A DNA stretch of 64,000 bases from the NCBI RefSeq assembly GCF_031845305.1, contig NZ_JAVREH010000001.1, positions 251,655 to 315,654 of the forward strand, written 5' to 3'. Position 1 is the stretch's first letter, and each line of letters starts with the position of its first letter. Position numbers and translations under genes: made by a program. This document shows positions 1-9,222 of this stretch, piece by piece. The notes under the pieces are model-generated. The model was not told the DNA's origin, did no database searches, and saw nothing but the letters and a program-made list of their open reading frames with translations. Origin of the DNA: Jatrophihabitans_A lederbergiae (GTDB lineage: Bacteria; Actinomycetota; Actinomycetes; Mycobacteriales; Jatrophihabitantaceae).

Positions 1-1
1 A

Positions 2-529
2 GGGGTTCCGGTGGTTCTGGTCGGCGGCGGTTACGGCACCGCGCCGCTCATCCCGCTGGCCCAGCAACTGATCGAGCGGGGCAGCGAGGTCGACATCATC
101 ATCGGCGCGGCGACGGCCGACCGGCTGTTCGGCGAGCTGCAGGCCAAGCGGTTGATCGGCCGGGTCACCGTGACCACCGACGACGGTTCGGCCGGCCAGC
201 GTGGGTGGGTCACCGATCCGCTGCCCGGCGTGATCAGCCGGCTCGGCGCCGAGATCGTCTACGCCTGTGGACCGATGGCGATGCTGCGCGCGGTGGGTGA
301 GGTCGCGCAGGCGCACGCCATTCCCGCCCAGGTCGCGGTCGAAGAGGCGATGGCCTGTGGCATCGGGGTCTGCATGACCTGCGTGCTGCCGGTGCGCGGA
401 GTGGACGGGGTGTCGCGCTTCGTCCGGTCCTGTGTCGAGGGACCGGTCTTCGAGGCGGGACAGGTGCGGTGGGCCGACGTGGGCACGCTGCCGGCCGACC
501 TGCACGGCGCCGACGGAATGGGACGCTGA
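2..529 (+). CDS. pyrK: dihydroorotate dehydrogenase electron-transfer subunit PyrK, 5' truncated by the window
   Basis: C-terminal part of the FAD/[2Fe-2S] subunit that passes electrons from dihydroorotate oxidation by PyrD to NAD+. The reading frame is open from base 2, so the start codon lies before the window; the GTG at 11 is an internal valine in the strand leading into GGGYGTAPL, the nicotinamide-nucleotide-binding loop. Four cysteine codons at 356, 371, 380 and 431 form the C-x4-C-x2-C-x16-C ferredoxin cluster site (MACGIGVCMTC ... RSC) typical of PyrK. The TGA is followed one base later by the pyrD ATG, so the two are translated as a coupled pair. Expected upstream neighbours (carA, carB) are outside the window. 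Confidence 0.93.
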   Translation, partial: GVPVVLVGGGYGTAPLIPLAQQLIERGSEVDIIIGAATADRLFGELQAKRLIGRVTVTTDDGSAGQRGWVTDPLPGVISRLGAEIVYACGPMAMLRAVGEVAQAHAIPAQVAVEEAMACGIGVCMTCVLPVRGVDGVSRFVRSCVEGPVFEAGQVRWADVGTLPADLHGADGMGR

Positions 530-530
530 G

Positions 531-1496
531 ATGGCCGATCTGAACACCAGGCTGGGCTCGTTCGCACTGCCGAACCCGGTGCTGACCGCCTCCGGTTGCG
601 CCGCGGCCGGCCGCGAGCTGAGCCAGTTCTTCGATGTCGCCGACCTCGGCGGCATCGTCACCAAGTCGATCATGCTGCGGGCCCGCTCGGGACGCCCGAC
701 CCCGCGGATGGCCGAGACGCCCAGCGGGATGCTCAACTCGATCGGCCTGCAGGGACCGGGCATCGATTCATTCCTGGCCAACGACCTGCCGTGGCTGCGC
801 GACCACGGAGCGCGCGCGGTGGTGTCCATCGCCGGTGGCCACACCGACGAGTTCGTGGCCCTGGCGAAACGGCTCTACAACCACAAGCTGGACGCCATCG
901 AGGTCAACATCTCGTGCCCGAACGTCGAGAGCCGCGGCCAGGTCTTCGCGTGCGATCCGATCGCGGCCGGCCGGGTGATCTCGGCGGTTCGCCGGGCCGC
1001 GCACCCGAACGTCCCCATCCTGGCGAAGCTGTCGCCCGACGTCACCGACATCGGGGTGATCGCCCGCGCGGTCGCCGACGCCGGTGCCGACGGCATCTCG
1101 CTGATCAACACCCTGCTGGGATTGGCGATTGACCTGGACACCATGCGGCCGGCGCTGGGCGGGGTGACCGGTGGCCTGTCCGGCCCGGCGATCCGGCCGG
1201 TGGCGCTGCGCTGCGTCTGGCAGGTGCACCAGGCGGTTCCGCACCTGCCCCTGCTCGGCATGGGCGGCATCCTGACCGGTCGCGACGCGCTGCAGTTCAT
1301 TCTGGCCGGAGCCTCCGCGGTATCGGTGGGCACCGCCGTCTTCCACGACCCGACCGCTCCGATCCGGATCCTCGCCGAGCTGAACCATGAACTCGACCAG
1401 CGCGGTTTCTCCTCGGTCGGCGAGGCCGTCGGCTTCGCCCATCACAGCGCCGAGGAGCAGGCGGCGTTCTTCGCCCGGGCCGGGGCACCGGTATGA
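531..1496 (+). CDS. pyrD: dihydroorotate dehydrogenase, class 1B catalytic subunit
   Basis: FMN enzyme of the fourth step of UMP synthesis (dihydroorotate to orotate), working with PyrK and NAD+. The 321-residue product starts at the ATG one base after the pyrK stop; a longer frame opening at 432 overlaps pyrK in another frame and is not the gene. NISCPN at residues 126-131 carries the class 1 active-site cysteine (Cys129), the base that distinguishes class 1 from the serine of class 2. The phosphate-binding GGILTGRDAL segment lies near the C-terminus. PyrK next door supports class 1B. The last four bases (ATGA) overlap the pyrF start. Confidence 0.95.
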   Translation: MADLNTRLGSFALPNPVLTASGCAAAGRELSQFFDVADLGGIVTKSIMLRARSGRPTPRMAETPSGMLNSIGLQGPGIDSFLANDLPWLRDHGARAVVSIAGGHTDEFVALAKRLYNHKLDAIEVNISCPNVESRGQVFACDPIAAGRVISAVRRAAHPNVPILAKLSPDVTDIGVIARAVADAGADGISLINTLLGLAIDLDTMRPALGGVTGGLSGPAIRPVALRCVWQVHQAVPHLPLLGMGGILTGRDALQFILAGASAVSVGTAVFHDPTAPIRILAELNHELDQRGFSSVGEAVGFAHHSAEEQAAFFARAGAPV

Positions 1497-2320
1497 CCTT
1501 CGGCGCCCGGCTCGACAAGGCACTGACCGCGCGCGGCTCGGCCTGCATCGGCATCGACCCGCACCCGGCGCTGCTGACGCAGTGGGGGCTCGTGGACGAT
1601 CTGGTGTCCCTGGAACGCTTCGCGCTGACCTGTGTCGAGGCGTTCGCGCCGGTGGCGGCCGTGGTCAAGCCGCAGTCGGCGTTCTTCGAGCGGTTCGGCT
1701 CGCGCGGCGTGGCGGTGCTGGAGCGCACCATCGCGGAGGCTCGGAACGCCGGCGCGCTGGTGCTGCTGGACGTCAAGCGCGGCGACATCGGATCGACGAT
1801 GGCCGCCTACGCGCAGGCCTATCTCGATCCCGCGTCCAGCCTGGCCGTCGACGCGCTGACGCTCAGCCCCTATCTCGGCGTGGGGTCCCTCGACCCGGCC
1901 TTCGACCTCGCGGCTCAGCACGACGCCGGCGTGTTCACCCTCGCGCTGACCTCGAACAAGGAGGGACCGCAGGTCCAGCACGCCCGGCTGTCCGACGGCC
2001 GCACCGTCGCCCAGTCGGTGATCGACGAGCTGGCGGAGCGCAACCGCGACGCCGTTCCGCTGGGTTCCTTCGGGGTCGTGGTCGGAGCGACCATCGGCGA
2101 GTCGGTTGCCGAACTCGGGGAGCTGAACGGCCCGTACCTGGTTCCGGGAATCGGCAGCCAGGGCGGAACCGTCGACGATGTGCGACGGATCTTCGGCGCC
2201 GCCCTGCCAGCGGTGCTGCCCAGCGTCTCGCGGGAGGTGCTCCGCGCCGGTCCGGACGTGCCGGCACTGCGGTCGGCCGCGGAGCGAGTGATCGCGGACT
2301 TCACGTTCCTGCGCGCCTGA
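1493..2320 (+). CDS. pyrF: orotidine 5'-phosphate decarboxylase
   Basis: Last enzyme of UMP synthesis, decarboxylating OMP. At 275 residues it is of the longer actinobacterial/mycobacterial class rather than the ~230-residue enterobacterial type. The catalytic D-x-K-x-x-D set is LLDVKRGDIGS (Asp93, Lys95, Asp98), and the phosphate-binding end is VPGIGSQGG. It overlaps pyrD by ATGA, so pyrK-pyrD-pyrF read as one operon. In many actinobacteria the nucleoid protein gene mihF follows pyrF before gmk; the 122 bases after this gene have no room for it and no candidate. Confidence 0.95.
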   Translation: MTFGARLDKALTARGSACIGIDPHPALLTQWGLVDDLVSLERFALTCVEAFAPVAAVVKPQSAFFERFGSRGVAVLERTIAEARNAGALVLLDVKRGDIGSTMAAYAQAYLDPASSLAVDALTLSPYLGVGSLDPAFDLAAQHDAGVFTLALTSNKEGPQVQHARLSDGRTVAQSVIDELAERNRDAVPLGSFGVVVGATIGESVAELGELNGPYLVPGIGSQGGTVDDVRRIFGAALPAVLPSVSREVLRAGPDVPALRSAAERVIADFTFLRA

Positions 2321-2429
2321 TCGGTAGTCGGATCGAGCTGTACTCACGCTGCACTCGCCGGACAGCCTTGCGCAGCCTGTAGTGCACGCGACGGGCGGGC
2401 CGCGTTACTCACCCGTATCGCGCACGCGG

Positions 2430-2435
2430 CACAAT
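2430..2435 (+). promoter_or_regulatory. -10 box for gmk, probable leaderless start
   Basis: CACAAT ends seven bases before the gmk ATG at 2443. That distance would put the transcription start on or next to the start codon, and no Shine-Dalgarno sequence precedes it. No convincing -35 hexamer is visible. The rest of the pyrF-gmk gap (2321-2442) shows nothing else recognisable. Confidence 0.5.
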
Positions 2436-2442
2436 CGCTGGC

Positions 2443-3027
2443 ATGACCGAGCAAGCCGCACCCACGCCGCAACCCGCCCGCCTCACCGTGCTGTCCGGAC
2501 CTTCGGGCGTGGGCAAGGGCACGGTGGTCGCCGAGGTGCGCCGGCTGTTCCCCCACGTGTGGGTATCGATCTCGTGCACGACCCGGCGCCCCCGACCCGG
2601 CGAGGCCGACGGCGTGCAGTACCACTTTCTCAGCGACGCCGAGTTCGATGACTTGATCGCCTCCGACCGGTTACTGGAATACGCCAGCTTCGCCGGGCAC
2701 CGCTACGGCACTCCCCGCAAGCCGGTCGAGCAGCACCTCGCGGCCGGCCGTCCCACCCTGCTCGAGATCGAGCTGCAGGGCGCACGGCAGATCCGGCAGC
2801 GGATGCCGGAGGCGCGCTTCGTCTTTCTCGCCCCGCCGTCGGTGCGGGAGCTGCGGGACCGGCTCGTCGGTCGCGGCACCGAGGCCACCGAGGTCGTCGA
2901 GGCGCGACTGGCACAAGCCGAGGTCGAGCTGGAGGCACACGACGAGTTCGACGTGGTCGTGGTGAACGACGATGTCGAGCGTGCCGCCGCCGAGGTGGTC
3001 TCGCTGATCAGCGTCGTGGACGCCTGA
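2443..3027 (+). CDS. gmk: guanylate kinase
   Basis: Phosphorylates GMP (and dGMP) to GDP with ATP. The 194-residue product has the P-loop GPSGVGKGT at residues 19-27; the usual family form is GKST, so the serine is glycine here. The GMP-binding segment SISCTTRRPRPGEADGVQYH follows, and then the lid region with EIELQGARQIR. It starts at an ATG with no ribosome binding site and a -10 box just upstream, so it is probably leaderless. The canonical actinobacterial neighbour rpoZ is separated from it by the inserted transhydrogenase genes. Confidence 0.96.
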   Translation: MTEQAAPTPQPARLTVLSGPSGVGKGTVVAEVRRLFPHVWVSISCTTRRPRPGEADGVQYHFLSDAEFDDLIASDRLLEYASFAGHRYGTPRKPVEQHLAAGRPTLLEIELQGARQIRQRMPEARFVFLAPPSVRELRDRLVGRGTEATEVVEARLAQAEVELEAHDEFDVVVVNDDVERAAAEVVSLISVVDA

Positions 3028-3067
3028 GCGCGCTGCGTACGGTCGGCCGTGCTGAGCGGGTGCGGGC

Positions 3068-4465
3068 TCAGTCCACCAGCTTGGTCGCGGCCACCAGTGA
3101 GGCGAGCCCCTTCTTCGCGTCGCTGAACAGCATGCTGGTCTTCGGGTCGCCGTAGAGTTCGTTGTCGATTCCGGCATAGCCAGAGGCCATCGAGCGCTTC
3201 ACGACGATGATGCTGCGCGCGTGGTCGACGTCCAGGATCGGCATGCCGGACACCGCATTGCCCGGACGCCGGGCCGCGGGATTGGTGACGTCGTTGGCAC
3301 CGACCACCAGCACCACGTCCGTCCGGTCGAATTCGGGATTCACGTCCTCCATCTCGCGCAGCTGGTCGTAGGACACGTTCGCCTCGGCCAGCAGCACGTT
3401 CATGTGACCGGGCATCCGCCCCGCCACCGGATGGATCGCGTACGAGACCTCGATGCCGCGGCTCTCCAGCAGCTCGCCGAGCTCGCGCACCTCGTGCTGG
3501 GCCTGCGCGGCGGCCAGGCCGTAGCCCGGAACGACGATCACCTTGCTGGCATAGGCCAATTGCAGCGCGGCGTCGTCGATGGCGATGGACTTCACCGTGC
3601 CGCCCGAGCCGCCGGCCACCTCCACCCCGGTGGCCCCGGTGCCGAAGCCGCCGGCGATGATGCTCAGCACCGAGCGGTTCATCGCGTCGGCCATCAGCTT
3701 GGTGAGGATGCCACCGGACGCGCCGACCAGGGCACCGGCGATGGTCAGTGTGGCGTTGCCCAGGACGAACCCGGCCATCGCCACGGCCGTTCCGGTAAAC
3801 GCGTTGAGCAACGAGATGACCACCGGCATGTCGGCGCCGCCGATCGGCAGCACCATCAGGATGCCGATGCCCAGTGCCGTCACCACGACGATGGTCAGGA
3901 TCCAGGCGTTGTGCGCGCCGGCGATCACGTCCACCCCGGCGGCGAGCGCGGCCAGCGTCAGCGCGGCGGAGGCGAACCGTGCGCCGGGAAAGCTCACCGG
4001 CTGGCTCCAGTGGCCCTGCAGCTTTGCCGCCGCGATCAGCGATCCCGAGAACGTCACGCCGCCGATCACCACGTCCAGCACCGTCGCGGTGGCGACGCCT
4101 GCCGACACCGAGGTGTCGCGCTGGTAGTCGGCCAGGGCGATCAGGGTCGCCGCTCCGCCGCCGACCGCGTTGAACAGGCTGACCAGTTGCGGCATCTGGG
4201 TCATCTCGACCGTCCGCGCCGAGTACAGCCCGGCCGCTCCGCCGATCAGCGCGCCGCAGCCGAGTACCAGCCAGCGGGTGAGGGTCATGGAGCCGCCGTG
4301 GCTGACCGACACCAGGACCGCCAGCACCGCGACGAGCATTCCGAACGCCGACAGCTGATTCCCGCGCCGTGCGGTGGCGGGGGAGTTCATCAGGTGCAGG
4401 CCCAGGACGAAGGCCACCGCCGCGAACAGCGAGGCCAGCCGGACGCCGGTGTCCACGCCGCTCAT
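3068..4465 (-). CDS. pntB: NAD(P) transhydrogenase subunit beta
   Basis: Membrane subunit plus NADP(H)-binding domain III of the proton-pumping transhydrogenase, which makes NADPH from NADH at the expense of the proton gradient. The 465 residues comprise roughly nine transmembrane helices up to about residue 275, then domain III with the NADP loop GYGLAAAQAQ (314-323), GANDVTNPAA (389-398) and a KRSMASGYAGIDN segment. Where E. coli PntB has the channel histidine His91, this protein reads MPQLVSLFNA, with Asn99 in its place; in three-subunit enzymes the histidine is supplied by the alpha-2 subunit. Its start overlaps the pntAB stop by four bases. Confidence 0.95.
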   Translation of the reverse strand: MSGVDTGVRLASLFAAVAFVLGLHLMNSPATARRGNQLSAFGMLVAVLAVLVSVSHGGSMTLTRWLVLGCGALIGGAAGLYSARTVEMTQMPQLVSLFNAVGGGAATLIALADYQRDTSVSAGVATATVLDVVIGGVTFSGSLIAAAKLQGHWSQPVSFPGARFASAALTLAALAAGVDVIAGAHNAWILTIVVVTALGIGILMVLPIGGADMPVVISLLNAFTGTAVAMAGFVLGNATLTIAGALVGASGGILTKLMADAMNRSVLSIIAGGFGTGATGVEVAGGSGGTVKSIAIDDAALQLAYASKVIVVPGYGLAAAQAQHEVRELGELLESRGIEVSYAIHPVAGRMPGHMNVLLAEANVSYDQLREMEDVNPEFDRTDVVLVVGANDVTNPAARRPGNAVSGMPILDVDHARSIIVVKRSMASGYAGIDNELYGDPKTSMLFSDAKKGLASLVAATKLVD

Positions 4466-4812
4466 CTGGTGCCGTCCTGCTTCGCCGGCGAGCTCGGTAC
4501 CGCTGTCGAGCCGGCTACTGAACCCGCTGCCGGGCGTTTGCGGAACATCTGCAGCATCCGGTCGGTCACGGCGTACCCGCCGACGACGTTGGCGGCACCG
4601 AAGGCGGCAGCCAGGAAGGTGAGGACGTAGCCGAGTGGGCCGTCCACGAACGAGGACAGGATCACCGCGCCCACCAGCACCACGCCGTGGATGGAGTTGG
4701 CGCCCGACATCAGCGGCGTGTGCAGCGTGGCGGGCACCTTGCTGATCACCTCGAAGCCCACCAGCAGCGCCAGTACGAAGATGGTCAGGTCGCCGACGAA
4801 GCCGCCGCTCAT
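4462..4812 (-). CDS. pntAB: NAD(P) transhydrogenase subunit alpha part 2 (membrane)
   Basis: Small membrane subunit (116 residues, three hydrophobic helices) of the three-polypeptide transhydrogenase; in E. coli this part is fused to the NAD domain. His42 (in GANSIHG, second helix) matches the position proposed as the proton-channel histidine in the Thermus alpha-2 subunit, and complements the missing histidine in the adjacent PntB. The C-terminal tail after residue 95 is hydrophilic. It overlaps both neighbours by four bases (ATGA), so pntAA-pntAB-pntB is one translationally coupled operon on the minus strand. Confidence 0.92.
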   Translation of the reverse strand: MSGGFVGDLTIFVLALLVGFEVISKVPATLHTPLMSGANSIHGVVLVGAVILSSFVDGPLGYVLTFLAAAFGAANVVGGYAVTDRMLQMFRKRPAAGSVAGSTAVPSSPAKQDGTR

Positions 4813-6038
4813 GCTGTTTCTCCCGCGTGGGTGGCTGACTGTTCGCTGGCCGCTACCGCGGCCCCTTCACTGGCCGCTACCGCGGCGGCTTCACTGGCCG
4901 CTACCGCGGCGGCAACCGGGGTGGAGACGATCTCGCCGCCGTGCGTCACCACGACCCCGCGCTGGATCTCGTCGGCGAGGTCGATCGCCAGCTCGCCGTC
5001 GCGGACCAGATGGGTCACCAGCGCCGAGATGTTGCGCGACAGCGCCTGTGACGCACTGGTCGGCATCCGGGCCGGCAGGTTGGCGGCTCCGACGACGGTG
5101 ACGCCGTTGTCGGTCACCAGTGTCTCGCCAGGACGGGACCCGGCCACGTTGCCGCCCAGCGCGCTCGCCGCCAGGTCCACCAGAACCGATCCCGGCCGCA
5201 TCCGGGCGACCGTGTCCGCTGGAACCAGCAGCGGTGGAACCCGGCCCGGCACCTGGGCGGTGGTGATCACGATGTCGTGCCGGGCGATGTGCTCTGCTAG
5301 TTCACGCTGCTGCGCCTCGCGCTCGTCGGCGGTCAGCTCGCGGGCGTAGCCACCGGTTCCGGCGGCAGCAATCCCCGCCTCCAGCTCGATGAACTTCGCA
5401 CCGAGCGACTTCACCTCCTCGCGAGCCGCCGGGCGCACGTCGTAACCGCTGACCACCGCGCCGAGCCGGCGGGCGGTGCCGATGGCCTGCAGTCCGGCGA
5501 CGCCGGCGCCCAGCACCAGCACCGCGGCCGGCTTGGAGGTGCCGGCGGCGGTCATCAGCAGCGGGAAGAACCGGTCGTAGTGCTCGCCGGCTATCAGCAC
5601 CGCCTTGTACCCCGCCACACTGGCCTGAGAGCTCAGCGCGTCCATGCCCTGCGCGCGGGTCAGCGTTCGCGGCAGCCCGTCCAGGCTGATGGCGGTGACC
5701 TTGGCGCGGCACAGCCGCCTGACCAGATCCGGGCTTGTCAGCGGCGCGAGCAGGCCGAGACAGGATTGCTCCGGGCGCAGCTGGTCCACCACGTCAGCGT
5801 CCGGCTGGCCGACCGACAGCACCAGGCCGGCTTCGGCGACGGCGGTGGCACGGTCGACGATGCGCGCGCCCTGAGCGGCGTAACCGGCGTCGGGAAACCA
5901 GGCGGACGCGCCGGCTCCGGTCTCGACGAGCACCTCCAGCCCTGCGGCCTTCAGGCGTCTGGCCCCGTCCGGGTCGAGCGCCACCCGGCGCTCGGAGCGG
6001 ACGGTTTCGCGCAGCACCGCGACGCGCAATGAACTCAT
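4809..6038 (-). CDS. pntAA: NAD(P) transhydrogenase subunit alpha part 1 (NAD-binding)
   Basis: Soluble NAD(H)-binding domain I of the transhydrogenase, 409 residues, first gene of the minus-strand pnt operon. Visible motifs are the alanine-dehydrogenase-like N-terminus (ETVRSERRVAL), RAQGMDALSSQA at 128-139, which contacts NAD and the partner domain, and the dinucleotide loop GAGVAGLQAIG at 177-187. The C-terminal ~30 residues are a low-complexity Ala/Ser/Glu tail built from a 24-base tandem repeat (AVAASE units) and are probably not part of the fold. The pnt operon sits between gmk and rpoZ, which are adjacent in many actinobacteria. Confidence 0.94.
   Translation of the reverse strand: MSSLRVAVLRETVRSERRVALDPDGARRLKAAGLEVLVETGAGASAWFPDAGYAAQGARIVDRATAVAEAGLVLSVGQPDADVVDQLRPEQSCLGLLAPLTSPDLVRRLCRAKVTAISLDGLPRTLTRAQGMDALSSQASVAGYKAVLIAGEHYDRFFPLLMTAAGTSKPAAVLVLGAGVAGLQAIGTARRLGAVVSGYDVRPAAREEVKSLGAKFIELEAGIAAAGTGGYARELTADEREAQQRELAEHIARHDIVITTAQVPGRVPPLLVPADTVARMRPGSVLVDLAASALGGNVAGSRPGETLVTDNGVTVVGAANLPARMPTSASQALSRNISALVTHLVRDGELAIDLADEIQRGVVVTHGGEIVSTPVAAAVAASEAAAVAASEGAAVAASEQSATHAGETA
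4846..4917. repeat. 24-bp tandem repeat x3 in the 3' end of pntAA
   Basis: Three head-to-tail 24-base units (4846-4869, 4870-4893, 4894-4917), each beginning CTGGCCGCTACCGCGG; the outer copies differ by a few bases. They encode an in-frame Ala-Val-Ala-Ala-Ser-Glu tail at the C-terminus. The near-identity suggests recent duplication by slippage. Confidence 0.9.
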
Positions 6039-6195
6039 CCGTCGGGCCTCCGATCAGTGGGCCGGGCAACGTGGGGCGTCAGCCAACCTGACGTGGGCAG
6101 AACATTAGCGCCCGGACGGGGCGACACGGGTGACCTTGCCCACACCGATACCTGAGGGCCTTGCGGGTACGGCCAGGGCGGTACTCCCAAGTTGA

Positions 6196-6201
6196 TAAGA
6201 T
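6196..6201 (+). promoter_or_regulatory. possible -10 box for rpoZ-coaBC
   Basis: TAAGAT in the 260-base gap between pntAA and rpoZ, about 98 bases before the rpoZ ATG. No clear -35 hexamer is seen. The gap must hold the divergent promoters for the pnt operon and rpoZ; nothing else in it is recognisable. Confidence 0.3.
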
Positions 6202-6298
6202 GAATCGAATCTGCGCCGAGTCGGGCTGAACCGCGCCAGCAGTACGAGTAGCACGGTGGCGTCGGCCCGGGTGACGCACCCCGACTGAATTTGAGGCT

Positions 6299-6571
6299 AT
6301 GCGCGTGACCACCAGTTCTGGTCCCACCCCTGAAGGCATCACCAACCCCCCGATCGACGAGTTGCTCGACCGCACCGGCTCGAAGTACGCGCTCGTCATC
6401 GTGGCCGCCAAGCGTGCCCGCCAGATCAACGCCTATTACAGCCAGCTCGGTGAGGGCCTGCTCGAGTACGTCGGTCCGATGGTCGAGACCGCTCCCCAAG
6501 AGAAGGCGCTGTCGATCGCGCTGCGCGAGATCAACTCGGATCTGATCGAGTTCAAGCCCTCCGAAGCCTGA
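6299..6571 (+). CDS. rpoZ: RNA polymerase omega subunit
   Basis: Small RNA polymerase subunit that helps fold and assemble beta'. It has 90 residues, with the conserved omega core at GSKYALVIVAAKRARQIN (about 28-45) and the actinobacterial C-terminal extension with ALREINSDLIEF. The start is the ATG at 6299, preceded by a TGAGG ribosome binding site. It lies 28 bases before coaBC, the standard actinobacterial pairing, so the two are likely co-transcribed. Confidence 0.95.
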   Translation: MRVTTSSGPTPEGITNPPIDELLDRTGSKYALVIVAAKRARQINAYYSQLGEGLLEYVGPMVETAPQEKALSIALREINSDLIEFKPSEA

Positions 6572-6599
6572 CACCCGCTCGGGTCCGGGAACTGAAGCG

Positions 6600-7859
6600 A
6601 TGTCAGGTTCGATGCCCGAGGTACCGGCGTTGCCGGCCGTCCGGCGAATCGTCCTCGGCGTCGCCGGCGGCATCGCTGCCTACAAGGTCGCCGACCTGCT
6701 CCGCAAGCTCACCGAGGCCGGCCACGATGTCACGGTGGTCCCCACCGCGTCCGCGTTGAAGTTCGTCGGTGCGCCGACCTGGGCCGCCCTGTCGCACAAT
6801 CCGGTCGCGACCGATGTCTGGACCGCAGCCGAGGACGTGCCGCACGTGCAGCTCGGCCGCCGGGCAGACCTTGTGCTCGTCGCGCCGGCCACCGCTGACC
6901 TGCTCGCCAAGGCCGCTTCTGGTTTCGCCGACGATCTGCTGACCAACACCCTGCTGACCGCGCGCTGCCCGGTGCTGTTCGCGCCGGCCATGCACACCGA
7001 GATGTGGCAGCACCCCGCCACGGTAGAGAACGTGGCGACCCTGCGCCGCCGTGGCGCCGTGGTGGTGGAGCCGGCTTCCGGCCGGCTGACCGGATCCGAC
7101 ACCGGTCAGGGGCGGCTGCCCGAGCCGGCCGAGATCGCGCGGCTCGCCGAGCTGCTGCTTCGCCGCCCCGACGCGCTATCGCCTGACCTCATCGGCCGAC
7201 GCGTTCTCATCACTGCCGGTGGCACCCGTGAGCCGCTGGATCCGGTGCGCTTTCTCGGCAACCGCTCATCGGGCAGGCAAGGCTTCGATCTCGCGACTGT
7301 GGCCGCGGCACGGGGTGCCCGGGTCACTCTGGTGGCCGCCAATGTCGATCTTCCGCCGCCGGCCGGCACAGAGGTTCTCCGGGTGTCGAGCACCGAGGAG
7401 CTTCGGGAGGCGACGCACGGCGCGGCCAAGGACGCCGAGGTCGTCATCATGGCCGCCGCCGTCGCCGACTTCCGCCCGCTCACCCGCGCCCGAAGCAAGA
7501 TAAAGAAGTCCGACGCGGCGCCGACCGCGATCGAGCTGGTCCGCAATCCCGATGTGCTCGCCGAACTCGTGGCAGGACGAGCCACCGGCCAGCTCAACAC
7601 GGCGGTGATCGTCGGCTTCGCCGCCGAGACCGGTGACGAGGACGGCGACGTCCTCACGCACGGCCGCGCCAAGCTCGCCCGTAAGGGGTGTGACCTGCTC
7701 GTGGTCAACGCCGTGGGCGAGGGCAAGGCCTTCGGCCAACCGGACAACGCCGGTGTCCTGCTCGGCGCCGACGGCTCCGAGGTCCAGATCCCCCTCGGGC
7801 CCAAAATGGTGCTCGCCGCCGCCGTGTGCGATGCGGTCGCGGGCCTACTTCCTCGTTAG
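6600..7859 (+). CDS. coaBC: bifunctional phosphopantothenoylcysteine decarboxylase / synthetase
   Basis: Two consecutive coenzyme A steps in one 419-residue protein: CTP-dependent coupling of cysteine to 4'-phosphopantothenate (CoaB, C-terminal half) and FMN-dependent decarboxylation (CoaC, N-terminal half). CoaC motifs are GVAGGIAAYK, His82 (PHVQLG), APATADLLAK and PAMHTEMW at 129-136. The CoaC clamp that carries a cysteine in E. coli (ACG...GRL) reads LTGSDTGQGRL here, which I believe is usual for actinobacteria. CoaB motifs are ITAGGTREPLDPVRF, GNRSSG at 220-225, AAAVADFRP and KIKK. ATGs at 6600 and 6612 are both possible starts. Confidence 0.95.
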   Translation: MSGSMPEVPALPAVRRIVLGVAGGIAAYKVADLLRKLTEAGHDVTVVPTASALKFVGAPTWAALSHNPVATDVWTAAEDVPHVQLGRRADLVLVAPATADLLAKAASGFADDLLTNTLLTARCPVLFAPAMHTEMWQHPATVENVATLRRRGAVVVEPASGRLTGSDTGQGRLPEPAEIARLAELLLRRPDALSPDLIGRRVLITAGGTREPLDPVRFLGNRSSGRQGFDLATVAAARGARVTLVAANVDLPPPAGTEVLRVSSTEELREATHGAAKDAEVVIMAAAVADFRPLTRARSKIKKSDAAPTAIELVRNPDVLAELVAGRATGQLNTAVIVGFAAETGDEDGDVLTHGRAKLARKGCDLLVVNAVGEGKAFGQPDNAGVLLGADGSEVQIPLGPKMVLAAAVCDAVAGLLPR

Positions 7860-7892
7860 ACTCAGTTCGCCATCACACCTCTAGGAGCATTC

Positions 7893-9095
<1,203 letters not shown>

Positions 9096-9110
9096 TCGCA
9101 CTCGATTACC

Positions 9111-9144
9111 AGCGGGGTCGGGCTCTTCGGAGTCCGGCCCCGCT
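9111..9144 (+). terminator. intrinsic hairpin after metK with TTCG tetraloop
   Basis: A 15-base-pair stem (AGCGGGGTCGGGCTC paired with GAGTCCGGCCCCGCT, two wobble pairs) closed by a TTCG tetraloop. It lies 16 bases after the metK stop, with no U tract behind it, as is common in high-GC actinobacteria. It likely ends the rpoZ-coaBC-metK transcript. Confidence 0.85.
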
Positions 9145-9210
9145 GTGCTGTGCGGCTGAGCTGGTTCGGGCTGAGCTGAATCGGATACCGGAACAGTCGG
9201 TGCCGGCTGG

Positions 9211-9216
9211 TAGGCA
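9211..9216 (+). promoter_or_regulatory. -10 box for priA, probable leaderless start
   Basis: TAGGCA six bases before the priA GTG at 9223, with no ribosome binding site between them. This fits the leaderless pattern seen at several genes in this window. Confidence 0.4.
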
Positions 9217-9222
9217 TATCCC

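Noticed and set aside
2321..2442. Possible small mihF gene between pyrF and gmk
   Set aside because: The gap is too short for a ~100-residue protein and no frame resembles MihF.
7860..7892. SAM riboswitch before metK
   Set aside because: Only 33 bases separate coaBC and metK, with a plain ribosome binding site.
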